The notes under the pieces were generated by a model. The model ran no database searches and was not told where the DNA came from. It saw nothing but the letters and a program-made list of their open reading frames with translations. From Benincasa hispida (Eukaryota > Streptophyta > Magnoliopsida > Cucurbitales > Cucurbitaceae): a DNA stretch of 64,000 nt. The DNA is taken from NCBI RefSeq assembly GCF_009727055.1, contig NC_052358.1, positions 47,025,089-47,089,088 of the forward strand. The letters run 5' to 3'. Of this stretch, positions 23,877 through 36,671 are shown one piece after another. Both the position numbers and the translations under genes were made by a program. Numbering within the stretch: the stretch's first letter is position 1; the number at the start of each line of letters is the position of its first letter.

Positions 23877-25023
23877 ACATCAACAACTCTTGTTGAAGTG
23901 CTCGCCTTAACTCATGATGAAGTTTCGATAATTTCTCTGGAAATTTCATTTAATACGATTTGACTCCTTGGTTTATGTTCTCTAATGTGGTTTTCTTCTA
24001 AGAAAGTAGCATTTGTCAATTCAAATACCTTTTTTTTCTTTTGGATCGAAGAACATACCACCTCTTATTTCTTTAGAATAACCTACAAATAGAAATAATC
24101 TTAAATGTGGTTCCAATTTCTTTGGATTTGTCGCAAGTACATATTGTGGACATCCCCAAATCCTGAGATGTTGTAAACTACTTTTACAACTTCTCCATAA
24201 TTCAAAAGGTGTTCTAGTAACACTCTTTGATGGAACTTGGTTTAAAAGGTAAGTTGCAGTCCACTGGATAACCTTAGAATGAGATAGGTAGTGAAGCATA
24301 GCTCATCATAGAGCGAACCATGTCCAATAGGGTTCTATTTCTCATTTCTGATACACCGTTTTGTTGAGGTGTATCAGGTGTTGAGAGTTGAGATGTTATT
24401 CCATGTTCTATCATATAGTTCTAGAATTCAATATCCATGTACTCTCCGCCTCAATTTGATCGAAGTGTTTTAATATTTTTACTTAACAAATTTTCAACTT
24501 TAGTCTTATACTCCTTGAACTTTTCAAGTGTGTCAGAGTTATGTTGCATTAGGTAAATATGCCCATATCTTAAATAATTGTTTGTTAAAGTGACAAAATA
24601 TTCAAACCTTCCTCTAGCTTTTACACTCATTGGACCACAAAGGTCTAAATGTGTAAGCTCCAAGGGTTCATTGACTCTGTAACTTTTTCTAGTAAAAGGT
24701 CGTTTTGTCATATTTCCTTGTAGACAAGATTCACATACAAGCAAAGCATTTTCTTCGAAATCGTTTAGAAGTTCATTCTTAACCAACCTCTCAATCCTAT
24801 TGAGATTAATGTGACCTAGTCTTAGATGCCAAAGATGAGAATTATCTTTGGGAGAAAATTTTCTTTTCTTAGTTTTAGTGGTTGCAGTATTGAACATTTC
24901 AATATTGTGGAGCATTTTAGATACTGATGGCCTTAGTACATATAAGTTGCTTTCGTTTGTTGCAGAATAAATATCAGTACTATTTTTTTGAGATAAACGT
25001 TTTATCCCGAATAAAAGATACAT
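23877..25023 (-). pseudogene. Copia A integrase region
   Basis: On the minus strand the GAG-pre-integrase segment reads HLWHLRLGHINLNRIERL (about 24,840-24,790) and continues into the zinc-binding CESCLQGN. The catalytic core begins THLDLCGPMSVKARG and FEYFVTLTNN (first Asp visible). A second block at 24,299-24,021 has ATYLLNQVPSKSV and TPFELW, then the C-terminal GYSKEIRGG region. A stop and frame change separate the two, and the second and third catalytic acids fall in the damaged stretch near 24,300-24,460. Confidence 0.85.
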
Positions 25024-25199
25024 TAAAAGATTGTTCCAACAAATATGAAACTGAAATCAAGTTTCTTTTAAAATTAGGAACATAGTAAACATTTTCTAAC
25101 AATATAAACTTTGATTCAAAAAACAACTTCAAACTCCTAACTGCAACCGTCGAGACAACCTCTCATGTTCCAACCCATAGAGTCATCTCTCCTACTGCC

Positions 25200-26209
25200 T
25201 GTTGTTTCCATGAACTAAATTCTTACAAAGAAGTACAAACGTGGTTAGTGGCTCCTAAATTAAGTATCCAGGTATGGTTATCATTTTCCATCAAACACAT
25301 TTCCAGAACCTGTAAATCATATTTACCTTCTTTTTCCTTCTTTTTCCTTCTTTTTCTCGACCAAATATTTTGGGCAATTCCTTTTCCAATGCCCATCTTG
25401 GTTGCAATGATAACAGGTTTCTTTTGCAACCTCGACCTTCTTGTCCTTTTGGACAGCAGTAGTAGTGGTGGCTTTGTTCCCCTTTCCACCATTCTTCTTT
25501 TTCCACTTCTTCACACTGGATGAAGAATGAGACATAGATTTAGTTCTAGAGGTTGAATTTCTGATGAACTTTTTCTTGTTGAAGAAGACAACATTTCCTC
25601 CCCATTCTTTCTTTTGGTTTTCATTAAATACTCAAAAATTCGTAGCTCGTTAAGGAGGGTAGTAAGGTTATGGTCAATTTTGTTCATAACACAATCGCTA
25701 CGAAATTGCATAAAGTTATCCGGTAGCAATTACATGATAAAGCTCACTTGACTGGGCTCATTTATGAGACTTCCATTAATCTCAGTGATAGTTAAATGGT
25801 TCAACGTGTTAAGGACATGTTCCCTAATAGACGATCTTTCAACCATCTGCGCATTGAAGATGAACTTAAGAGCATCACGCATGGCTTTTGTGAAAGGTTT
25901 TCCAAACATGTCACGCAATGATTCCATGATCTAGCATGCAATGATCATGGTCTTATGCTTTTTTACCAGAACTTTAGATAAGCTTCCTAAATATAGACCT
26001 TTGCCTTATCATTGGCCTTGGTCCACCTCTTATAAGCATCAAGAACACTTTGTGATACGTTGTGCCTAGGGGCTAGAGGACATTCCTCCGTGAGAACGAA
26101 TTTGAGATCATCAACTACCAAAACCGTATTCATCGTATTTTTTTTAAGTTGTATACTTTTCTCCAGTTAATTTTTCGCTGCCAAGAAAAGTAACGATTGA
26201 GCTAGACAT
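25200..26209 (-). pseudogene. Copia A gag and protease region
   Basis: The gag start ATG at 26,209 reads MSSSIVTFLGSEKLTGEKY and then meets a stop. MESLRDMFGKPFTKAMRDAL (from 25,927) and HNLTTLLNELRIFEYLMK are UBN2-type gag segments. A zinc knuckle CYHCNQDGHWKRNC (C-X2-C-X4-H-X4-C) lies near 25,430-25,390. The protease site reads WILNLGATNHVC, where the usual D-S/T-G is N-L-G, so the catalytic Asp is lost. The frame changes at least three times. Confidence 0.85.
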
Positions 26210-27584
26210 GCTGATACAAACAAATTACTTATATTAGACACTTATGCAAAAATTCATATTTTTCATTTTAATCCAATCAGTTTAGCAAAAACTAATAATG
26301 AACCTAACATTACATATTTTACAATGATACATTTAGTGATTTGGAATAAATGCTACCTCAAGGTGTACAGTTATTCCTTATCACTAAAGTGAGACACTCT
26401 CAATCAGATATTATCCCAGAATAACTTCATATTCATGTAATACTTAATTACCATTTATTTGGTCAATAAATCATTAACTGCCTTAATATTTTATCGTAAG
26501 TGTAACCCTTCATTTCAACCCATAACCCCACCCCAACCAATCTGCCTCAGGGAAGAACATGATTGGAACAATTGATTATAGCGATCTTATCCATTTCTGG
26601 AGTTTGATACGTCCCTTTCCCATGCAAACACCTTCTTAAGGGGGATGCTCTCAGGGCGCCACGAGGCCGAGCATGGAAATGACGTTTCAAACCAATAAAG
26701 AAGGTGGCCCAGGGTACTACAAGGCCGAGCATGAATCTCACCTTGTGAACTTTTAAGGAGAGTTTGGGTGGAGAAACGTCATATCATATACATATTTTTC
26801 CTCCCACTAAGTGTTTTGCAAAAGATGGGTTTGTTAACTTAGTAAAATCCGACTATCAATTTTTAGCTAAGTCCATGTTAATTTTCTTAATATAACGCTT
26901 ATATTGAATATTTTAACAATATGTGATCTCATTCATTAAACTCTTTAACAAAATCGATCACTTATTGTATGCTTATAAAATATTTGCCCAATTCAACTTC
27001 CAGGTCGGTTCCCAGGTAGAGGTATTCCATTTCCGTCGGCTTAAAAACCTCAGCCTAGACAGAACATTCCTTAGACAAAGATCCCTTATGGGCAATCATT
27101 TTATAAATTTAATCTTTTAATCGGAGTTCATTTTGATCCTACTAAAAAGAATTAAAAGATTAATCTATTTCTAATCTAATTAAAAACATGTTTAATATAA
27201 GTCTAGGTCAATTAACTTTAAACCATTTAAAATTAATTTGAGTCTATCTGTATGCAACTCTTGATTATAGATTTTAGTTCTGATTTCATTACATTTATAA
27301 CCATTATAAAACAATGAAAAATAAAATCTATAAATTTGCATTTGGTGGCATTGATTAAAATATAACGCTTATATTAATCTAAATAATGTCATGCAAAATG
27401 CAATTTCCTTTCCCATTTTAAAATATAACTCTTATATTAAACAATCATTAAACATCATCAACTATCATGTCTTCATACATTATAACAATTATAATATTGC
27501 ATGATGCATGAACATGCTTAATTTACCATACATCTAAATAAAATAACATTTATATTAAGATACATGAGCACGTTAACTTAATCA
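26210..27584 (-). other. Copia A leader region, distal part
   Basis: No long frame is visible. The words TAACGCTTATATT or TAACATTTATATT recur (about 26,893, 27,362, 27,424, 27,542, and beyond the inserted LTR at 29,508 and 29,695). The position between PBS and gag suggests an untranslated leader, unusually long at about 2.1 kb after removal of the inserted LTR. Confidence 0.5.
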
Positions 27585-29489
27585 TGTAGGGGTTGATGTC
27601 CTAAATCTCGTAGGGTCCTATAGTTTGTAAACCTTATATGAACAAACTTGTAAGTGATTTATAATATTTGGTATTTTATTTACTTTGTCTACGAAATATG
27701 TGATATTTTAGTTGCATTGACCACAAACCAATAAACTAACATCCAAAGTTATCTTTGTAACTTAAACATGTATGTGGAGACATACAGGTGATCATGTTTA
27801 AGAGATAACCTAAATGGTCTGTAGTATATGGATAAGGCTAGGTACCTTATCCTGGTGACACTACGAGTATGACCCGCTTTGTAGATGTTACAAATATTGT
27901 AAAGTACTACAAAGGATTTGATCCTAATCATTCATGTATTAGACATGTAAGCGGGGATATTCTATACAAAAGAGTTTGTATAAGACCGATCCACGAAATG
28001 CTTAGTCTCATTATATAACGTCGTTCATAATAGAGACTTTCATTTCACTAGGATGACCATAAGTAACATGACCTTAATCCTAAGTGAGTTATGACTCTTG
28101 CGTATGAGAGCGATCCTTTGGTTCGTATGGGTGAAAATGGCCAGATAGCCGACTCAACAAGCCTACCATTTTGGGGATTCGTCTGATTGGGGAGCTGAGA
28201 ACTTAGCTACACAAGATGGAATTCACTTCTTCCCCGAAGCAGGGGTAAGTAGATAAATTACTCCTTTAAGGGCTGATTCTGGGTCTTGAACAATGTGGCG
28301 CCACACACTCTCTTGGCTCGAGAGGGGTTTAGTCATAGTGGAACTATGATCTATTGTTCATTAGAGGGATCAGTGGTACTTAAGGAGTTGGATGTAACTG
28401 TCGAGGCAAAAACGGTAATTTGGCCCAACTGTACTTATGAGTAATTTGTGAAGAATCATCGTACTATTGATTGGTTATATCCAATGGACACAAAAATATA
28501 TCTATAGTGTGAAGAGTGCAGCTGTCGGTCTTTAGTGGAGTGCTCGACGGTTAACGGATGGTGGATAATGTAATTAAAGAGTTTAATTAATTATTCACGT
28601 ACCATTGGAGCTTCAAGCTACAGGTCCATAAGGTATCCTTGGTATCTCAAAAGGATTTAGTTAAGAATTAGTCTTTGGGTTAATTTGAATTGTTCAAATT
28701 AACAAGAGGAAATTTAATTATATATGATATAATTGACATAATATATTTGATACATTATAGTTTAGTTGGCAGAATAAATATTTGAATGTGATTCAAATAT
28801 ATTTTCTATGAATGAGATTCATAGTTGTTAAATTTAATATAAATATGATTTATATTAAATTCCATAAAATAGTGAAAAAGAACTATAGTTTATCTTGTAT
28901 ATGATGCAATGTTAAAACTATAGATTTATAATATGATAAGTTGGTTATTATATTTATTTATATAATTAATTATTTGGATAATTAATCTCTTTTTCTCTCT
29001 AACCTCCTTAGTGGGAGATAATTGGTTTTTATGGCAAAAATAGAATAAATAAAAATATGATTTTATTTTCCAAAATAAAAATTGACAAGCTTCACTATAC
29101 GATAATGCTTTTCTCTTTAATCGTCTTCCTCCTCCAAACTCTCAAACTCCCTTCTAACCAAAATAGTCAAAGCCCACCACTTCTGGGTTCTCATACTGAG
29201 AATACGAAGGATACCAAGTGGTACTGTCTTCTCTCTTTGGTTCAAGTTTTCTTGCCGTTCGAAAGGTTTGTGAATGTTCGAAGAGTTCGTGACAGTTCGA
29301 AGGATTTACATGAAGAAGAGTTCTTCAAAGGTATAATCACTTGAACCCTTTTTTCTAGTTTAAAAGCATGCTATAATTTTTATTAAGATGCATAATCTGT
29401 ATGTTTTACTGTAAATGTTTGTTTTCAATCGAAATGGGATTTGGATGATCCGCTTCCGCTCATGGAACTCTTGTACATGAGTTCCTTCA
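27585..29489 (+). mobile_element. Solo LTR F in copia A leader
   Basis: It begins TGTAGGGGTTGATGTCC and ends CATGAGTTCCTTCA, 1,905 bp. Both flanks are AATCA (27,580-27,584 and 29,490-29,494), a perfect 5-bp target duplication. It shares the conserved LTR core but has the CGCTTCCGCTCATGG type of 3' end, like the LTR at 39,225. The 95-codon open frame at 29,057-29,344 is in its transcribed half and is not a recognised gene. Confidence 0.9.
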
Positions 29490-30225
29490 AATCATGCATA
29501 AAAAAAATATAACATTTATATTTAGATATGATGCATGAACATATTTATCCTAAGGTAGGATTTTAATCTAAATGGCATACGTTATGCACCATTCGATACT
29601 AATTTAAATCATAATCTCATGCATAATTAAATTAAACAGGAATTAATTAGACCAAATTTTAGCACCCTAGAAAGAAATTAATTAATTAAATTAATATAAC
29701 ATTTATACTAATTTAATTAATTGAATAAAAATAATTTACATAAGTAAATTAGGGCAAAAGACTCAATTTCAGAAGCTCCTCACACGTGTCGCACAAGTCG
29801 TCTGATCCCCGGAGTGTTGCAACGTTGTGGGGTCAACATCACGATGCTATGAACGTTGCATGCCGACTCGCCTTCCCAGTGTTGCAACGTTGCAACGTTG
29901 CAATGCTGCAAGGCAGAATACCCTAGATTTTGTGATTTTCAGCTTCGAACATCTTTGAAAGCCTCCCTTTATCCCTGATCTCCTTAACAACTATTGCTTT
30001 TTCGATTGACATGGACTAACAGACTCTAAGTAAGAAATTAAATACCCAAAAACACTAGACTATTACATTTTAATCAAAATAAAATGCAAAATCTATGTTC
30101 CAAAAATCGTAAACATCCAATATTACAAACTGACACTCAGACATTCCAAATGCAAAACATCAAACCCACCTCTAAGCTAGATTTTGTTTCAAAACCAAAC
30201 AAAAAATTGAAAATGCAAGAAAATT
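29490..30225 (-). other. Copia A leader region, proximal part
   Basis: This is non-coding DNA between the solo LTR and the primer binding site. GTTGCAACGTTGCAACGTTG near 29,880 is a short tandem repeat of GTTGCAAC. Otherwise I see nothing recognisable. Confidence 0.45.
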
Positions 30226-30237
30226 GGTCTGATACCA
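30226..30237 (-). other. Primer binding site of copia A (initiator tRNA-Met type)
   Basis: On the minus strand TGGTATCAGACC follows the LTR end CCCTACA after two bases. It matches the usual copia PBS TGGTATCAGAGC complementary to the initiator methionine tRNA except at one position. Confidence 0.8.
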
Positions 30238-30239
30238 AT

Positions 30240-31815
30240 TGTAGGGATTAAGTCCTGAGCGGAAGCATATGAGCGTCTTACATTTTAGTTTTTTGATTTA
30301 TATGAAACGAAATCAGAAAAGAATAAAACAAAAACAGAGGATAAATCATGTTTGTACATTCAACATGCCTTTTAATAAGAAGAAACCCTAAGAAGAACAT
30401 TTTTGGACCTTTGTAGATCCCCTTGTCTTTACTAAAATCCCAAGCTTTTTCTCTGCAACGTATCTCCAACGAACAATGAACACCATCGCAAGAGAGACCT
30501 TGATATTCTCTTGGAATCCAAGGGTAAAAGAGTGGTCTCTAACCCTTGGAGGAGGAATAGTGGAGAGGAGAGAGTGTTGAGAGAATTTTAGAAGAATTTG
30601 GAGGCTAGGTTTTCAAAATGAAATCCTTCCTTTTAATTTTGGGCAAAAGAAACAATTTATATGGATAAGAGTTTTTCCCTTCTCCAAGTATTCCCATATT
30701 TGCCCTTAGGGCTCAATTAATCAAATAACATTTATTTGATTAACTATTAAACCTAATAAATAACTATATGTATTAAATCTAATTTAATGTATATAGCTAA
30801 TTAGTTAAATAAACTAATTCTTTATGAATCTGATTCATAAAAAAAAATTCATTATTTGAATCATGTTCAAATATTTCTCTCTAAATTATGGATCAAATCT
30901 CTAATTAACCATATCATATTAATCTCATTAATATGCTATTCCATCAATTGATTTAAACAATTCAAATCATTCCTCTTGTATTTCCTTTAGTGAACTATCA
31001 AGGGGATTTTATGGACCTATAAGTTATAAGCTCCAATGATATGAGATTAATTGATTAAACACTTTTAATCCAATTAATCAATATTCATTAACTATCGGAC
31101 GCTCCAATGAAGACCAATACTTGCACTCTTCGCACTGTAGATTTATTTCTGTGTCCATGGACATAATCAATCAACCAGAGCGATGACTTTTCACAAATTC
31201 TCATAACTACAGCTGGGTCAAAATACCATTTTACCCCTGTAGTTACATCTAACTCCTTAAGTACCACTGATTCCTCTAATGAACAAACAGTTTATAGTCC
31301 AATTATAAACTAACACCTCTCAGGCCAATGAGAGGTTGAGGCCTCATTGTTCAAGACTTGAAACCAACTATTAAGGGAACATTTTATCTACTTTCCCAAG
31401 GAATAGGAAGGAGTGAATTCCATGTGTAGCTATGTTTCCAACCCCTTGATCAGATAAATCTCCAAAATGGTCAAATTAATGAGTCGGCTATCATGGTCAC
31501 TTTTAGCCATACAGATCAAAGGGCTGCCATTATAAACAGGAGTTCACAACTCACTCAAAATTAAGGTCAAATCTCCCATGGTCATCCTATTAAATGCAAG
31601 TCTCTTCTAGTAACAGTGTTATATAGAGAGTCTATTCATTTCGTAGTTTGGTCTTATACAAACTCTTTATATAAAATACCCCCGCTCGCATGTCTCCACA
31701 TGAACGATCAGGATCATATCATTTGTAGACTTTACAACAATTGTAACATCTACAAAGCATGTTGTATTCATAGTGTCACAAGGATAAGGTACCCAACCTT
31801 ATCTATCTACTACAG
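30240..31815 (-). mobile_element. 5' LTR of copia A (truncated)
   Basis: On the minus strand it ends CGCTCAGGACTTAATCCCTACA next to the PBS. It carries the conserved LTR core in inverse orientation (GATAAGGTACCCAACC near 31,783). Its own TG start is missing because plus-strand sequence of remnant J begins at 31,816. The 102-codon open frame starting at 31,616 spans the junction and is spurious. Confidence 0.8.
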
Positions 31816-32647
31816 TGTTGGGTTGTATGTCCTAAAACTCGCAGTTTGTAATAGTATATCATATTCTATTTGCAATAAAGATGTTATTGACGTTTATTTA
31901 GTAAAACTGTTATTTAATATGTAAATTGCACTTGTAAAGACTAAATCCAATAATCTAAGATCCATAGCTATTACATGAGTATTTGGACTTTAAGTGGAGA
32001 CATAACATGGATCAAGTTCGAGTAAATAGCTAAAATAGTCTATAGTATACGAATAAGGTTGGATACCTTATTATAATAACATTATCAGATGCAACCTATT
32101 TTATATTTAATACAAACAATGTGATCCAGAATCATTCATGTGGAGACATGCGAGTGGGGGTGTCCTATGCAAAGAGTTTGTATAAGATGAGGACCAAGAA
32201 ATAAGTCACTCTTACTTTATAACGCTGTTTACTATTTAAGACTAACTATTTCAAATCGATGACCTAGGTAACTCGACTTTAGTCCTGAGCTAACTATGAA
32301 CTCCTGTTTATTCGAGATTATCTTTAGATTTGCATAGGTGAGGATTAGCTCAACAGTGCCAGCTCAATAAGCCTCCCATTTCAGGGTTAAGACCGAGTAG
32401 ATAGTTGGGGACATAAGGTGCAAGACGGTATTCAATCCTACCTGCTTTTAGGGATAGTAGAAAGCTTGTTCTCTTAAGTACTGATTTCAGGTTTGAATAA
32501 AGGGCCCCACCCTCTCATTGGCCCGAGAGGGACTCAATTTAGTGATTGGATTATAAAATAATTATTCATTAAATAATTAGTGGTACTTGAGGATTAAGAT
32601 GTAATTCTGGGGGTAAAACAACATTTGACCCAACCGTTATTACGAAC
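31816..32647 (+). mobile_element. Copia remnant J: first part of a 5' LTR
   Basis: It starts TGTTGGGTTGTATGTCC and matches the first 830 bases or so of the LTR at 34,317. It stops after GTTATTACGAAC, where the full LTR would continue AACCTGTGAA. The other part is absent from the window. Confidence 0.75.
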
Positions 32648-33826
32648 CGAAGAAATCTCTAACTGGAGAGAACTGTGAGCGGAAACAAGATCATCCCAAT
32701 TTCTATTTTTTATTGAATATAAGTTTTACAGTAAAACAAAAATAAAATATGCATTTACATAAATTATATCATGCAAAACTAAAGGAAAACTAAAAGTTTC
32801 AGAAACCCTTACCTTTGAAGAACACTTTCTTCAAGAATCCTTCGAACAAATCACGATCAGATCTCCTTCTCCAAATGGGACACCACCACTTGAGAACCCT
32901 ATGTATTCTCTTAGGACAAAGGATTCAAGCAAGAGTTGTGGGTTTTGCTTGAATTCTTGGAAGAGGGAATGAGATGGAGAGGAGGAGAGGGAGGAGAAGA
33001 ACTTTTCTTCTCTGTAAGTTTTTCCCATAGAGAACTCTTTCTCTTAGTGTTTTCAGGAAGAAGAAGAAAATCTCATCTACTACTTCTCTCACACAACCCA
33101 CGTATATGACTTAGAGAAATTAGAGGGAGGGAGTTGTAACTTCCTCCCTTTAATTTATTAATATTAATTTAATAAAATAAAATAAATAATAATATACATA
33201 TAATAACAAATTTATTATATGTATATAAACTATATGTTATATCCCATATAACACATAATCTATAGTCACATATTGTATCAAATACAATATAGCTTATAGA
33301 TGTATTTTCTCTCAACAATACGCGACATTTAATATAAATCACATTTATATTAATGATTTATATTAAATTCACTTATATGAATCTCATTCATATAATTAAT
33401 ATTCAAATCATATTCAAATATTTAACTCCTCTCAACTTATTTATGGCATTTAATATAAATCATATTTATATTAAATTTAATTACATGAATCTCATTCATA
33501 TAATTAGTATTTGAATCATATTCAAATTCCTCTCATATTAACTTATATTATAATGTATCAAATACATTATATTAATTATATCTCATATATAATTAATTTA
33601 ATTATATCATATATAATTAATTCCCTCAATTAATTTGAACACTTCAAATTAATCCAAAAATAATTCTAAATTAAATCCCTGTTGAGCTACAGAGAGGACT
33701 TTATGGACCTGTAGATTGAAGCTCCAATGGTACTCAGATAATTAGTTAAATTCTTTAATTAAATTACTTAACATCCGTTAACTGCCGGTCACTCTACTAA
33801 AGATGAGAGCTGCACTCTTCGCACTA
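32648..33826 (-). mobile_element. Partial LTR N, inverted inside remnant J
   Basis: On the minus strand it ends GTTTCCGCTCACAG, then AGAGATTTCTTCG, and carries the LTR block GAAGAGTGCAGC, then GTTAACGGATG. Only the distal half of an LTR like that at 27,585 is present. At 33,826 it joins RNase H coding sequence directly, so a deletion removed its start and the neighbouring part of J. The interior is rich in TTTATATTAAA words (33,170-33,620). Confidence 0.7.
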
Positions 33827-34190
33827 AAACAAAGTTCTATTGCTGACTCCACCATGGAGGTAGAGTATGTAGTTGCATATGAAGCAGTGAAAGAAGCGAT
33901 ATGGCTGAGGAAATTCTTAACTGATTTGGAAGTAGTTCCAAATATGCATCTGCCTATCGCACTCTATTGTGATAACAACGAAGTAATTGCAAATTCGACA
34001 GAACCGAGAAGCCAAAAGCATGGAAAGTACATCGAGCGAAAGTACCATCTCATTAGGAAGATCGTTCACCGAAGAGACGTGATAGTTACGTAGATCGCCT
34101 CAAAAGAAAATCTAGTTGATTCGTTTATGAAGGCCCTCATGACTAAAGTATTTGAGGGTCACCTAATCGGATTAAGACTACGAGACTCAT
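33827..34190 (+). pseudogene. Copia remnant J RNase H fragment
   Basis: Starting abruptly at KQSSIADSTMEVEYVV, it reads WLRKFLTDLEVVPNMHL, LYCDNNEVIANS and KYIERKYHLIRKIV, the C-terminal half of Ty1-copia RNase H, close in sequence to the RNase H of element A on the other strand. An in-frame TAG (near 34,092) replaces a codon in VIVT-IAS. It continues toward the LTR with EGHLIGLRLRDS and a stop. Confidence 0.85.
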
Positions 34191-34307
34191 AAATCTGGGA
34201 TAAGTGGAAGAATTCATGGGTATCTGATGCCCTAGTTTATTGTATTTATATTTTATTCTCTCATACTCAGCATTGTATATATGTAAACCCACTGGAGTTT
34301 TAGTCCA

Positions 34308-34316
34308 AGTGGGGTT
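34308..34316 (+). other. Polypurine tract of copia remnant J
   Basis: AGTGGGGTT immediately precedes the LTR start TGTTGGG. Confidence 0.6.
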
Positions 34317-36432
34317 TGTTGGGTTGTATATCCTAAAACTCGCAGTTTGTAAACATTAAACATATTCTATTTTGCAATAAAGATGTTATTGAGATATATT
34401 TAGTAAATTTGTTATTGAATATGTAAATTGCACTTATTAAAGCCTAAATCCAATAAACTAACGAACCCCTGACTATAGCATGAATACTTAAACTTTAAGT
34501 GGAGACATAAAAGTGGATCAAGTTTGAGTATATAGCCAAAATAGTCTATAAGTATAAGGATAGAGCTGAGTACCTTATCCTAGAAACACTATGGATTCAG
34601 TACACTTTGTATTTAAGACAATGTAATTCTAAATTGTTCATGTAGAGACATGCGAATGGGGGCATCCTATGCAAAAGATGTTTGTATGAGATCGGATTAT
34701 GAAATAGTCACTTTTCTTTATAACGTCATTAACTGTTAAAACTTTATGTTTCATTTTAATGACCTAAGGCAACTCAATCTTAATCCTGAGCTAACTATGA
34801 ACTCCTGTTTATTCGAGATTGTCCTTTGATCTACATGGGTGAGAGTGGCTCAACATCGCCACTTAATGAGCCTTTCATTTTAGGGGTAAGATCAGGTAGA
34901 TAGTTGGGAACATAATCTTACAAGACAGAATTCACTCCTACCCGATTTCAAGGTTAGCAGATAGGTTGTTCCATTAAGTATTGACTCCTAGTCTTGAAAA
35001 AGAGGCCTCGTCCTCTCTATGACTAAAAAGGACTCGATTTATTGGTAGAACTATAAACCAATTGTTCATTAGTGGATCAGTAGAGACTTAAGGAGCAAGA
35101 TGTACAGGAGTAAAATGATAATTTTGACCCAACTATAAATACGAACAACCTGTGAAGGATCGACTTACTGATCATAGTTAAATCAAGTGGACAGAAATAT
35201 ATCTACAATGAATAGAGTATAGCTACTGGGCTTTAATGAAGTGTCTCGATAGTTACAAATATTGGTTAATTCGATTACAATAGTTTAGCCAATTAATCTT
35301 GGATCATTGGAGCTTATGATCTATATGTCCATTAGATCCCCCTACTAGCTCATATCAGACTAAACCTTAGAACAGATCGATAAGTGAGTTTGAGGTGTTC
35401 GTATTCGATCTAGAAAATAAGTATTAAATATGTGCGTTATATTTAATGGCGTATCATCCAATTGGGAATTGAATCATAAAGAGAGAATTGAAGATATTTA
35501 AATAAGATTTAAATATCAAAACTATCAATAAGGATTCATCGAGATTAGTGTTGGATTTAATAATTGAATATTAAATTAAAATAATTAAATTATTTAATGA
35601 ATTACTTAATATTAATTTCATTTAAAATTAATTATTTGAATTTATTTTAAATTAAATGGAATTAGTCAAAGTTGGTCAAAGTCAAATGTTGACTTCACCA
35701 AGCTTTGAAGGTCAAAGGTCAAAAGTTGATTTCACTAAGTGGAAAATTCCAAATTCAATTTTGAAGTAAGTTTGAACTAAAATTGTATTTAATTAAAATT
35801 TGACTTAAAATCAAGTGTTGACTTCAAAATAATTAAAAATCAAAATGTTGACTTCACTTAGTAGAAAGATCCAAGAATGACTTTTAGTGGAAAAATCGAA
35901 CTTTTAGTGAATTAGTGAATAATTAATTTGGCAAAGTGTTGATTCCATAAAATGCCACTTATTCCACTAAATTGAGTGCATTTTGAAGTGTCAAAATTTG
36001 GTTAACTCAATTTTCCATGAATTGCATGTAATTGCTCTAAAAATAGGATGCTTTTACAAAGATTAATTTTCTTGGCCATTTTTGTGATTTTTAAGTTAGT
36101 TCAAAAACAAATTCTTCTTGGGAACTTAGAGATTCTAAAAAAGTTTCAAAATTTAAGTCCTGAATTTCTATTCTAAATTCATCCCTAATTTAGCCACTCA
36201 TTGGATTCCACCATCCCGTTCTAAGGTTAGAGAATCAAGAAGACCTTCATGGTGGTTTAACAGCCGGTTCATGAGAAGATTGAAGCGGAATTGGTCATCA
36301 ATTTGGAGCTACAAAGGTTGTAACTCAAACCCTAATTTCAAAGTTATTTGTATGCATGTTTTATCTTTAAAATTAATAAAATTTATAGTGCTTAAGATCC
36401 AAATTGTTTTCATATTTACATTGTTTATTACA
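34317..36432 (+). mobile_element. 3' LTR of copia remnant J
   Basis: It starts TGTTGGGTTGTATATCC after the polypurine tract and ends TTGTTTATTACA, about 2.1 kb. The end is placed by comparison with LTR C and is less certain than the start. The right flank TATGC does not match the left flank TACAG of J at 31,811-31,815, so the two ends may not derive from one insertion. A stretch with repeated GTTGACTTCACNAAG words lies near 35,680-35,870. Confidence 0.75.
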
Positions 36433-36671
36433 TATGCATCGTCTCGAGGAAGATGGAAATTGATTTCTGAGAGGTAAGGAGACAATTTTGTCAGAAAAAT
36501 AAAAATCCATTTCTTTAGATTTGTGCAAGATTTGTGCATTGTCTCAAGAAAGATGAAAATCGATTTCTTAAAGATGAGGTGACAATCTTGTCAAGAAGAT
36601 GAAAATCGATTTCTTTAAGATTTTTACACCATCTCAAGAAAGAAAGAAATTGATTTATGAAAGGTGAGGAA
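36433..36671. repeat. Tandem repeat array, left part
   Basis: Degenerate units of about 95-105 bp, each of two half-units with the core GATGAAAATCGATTTCT: one followed by GGGAGGTGAGG, the other by TTAAGATTT. The array resumes at 38,547 after an LTR insertion. It probably belongs to the internal region of the gypsy-type element whose 5' LTR is at 43,446. Confidence 0.75.

Larger units (their letters stand above)
15692..31815 (-). mobile_element. Ty1-copia retrotransposon A (decayed, multiply interrupted)
   Basis: Read on the minus strand the order is 5' LTR (31,815-30,240), primer binding site (30,237-30,226), a long leader (30.2-26.2 kb, interrupted by a solo LTR), gag from the ATG at 26,209, protease, integrase, reverse transcriptase, RNase H, polypurine tract (15,880-15,866) and a truncated 3' LTR. 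The integrase-RT-RNase H order places it in Ty1-copia. It is interrupted by solo LTRs at 27,585-29,489, 19,482-23,871 (itself carrying one at 20,509-22,341) and 16,484-18,251. Without these about 8 kb remains. Stops and frameshifts occur in every domain, so it cannot make active proteins. Confidence 0.85.
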
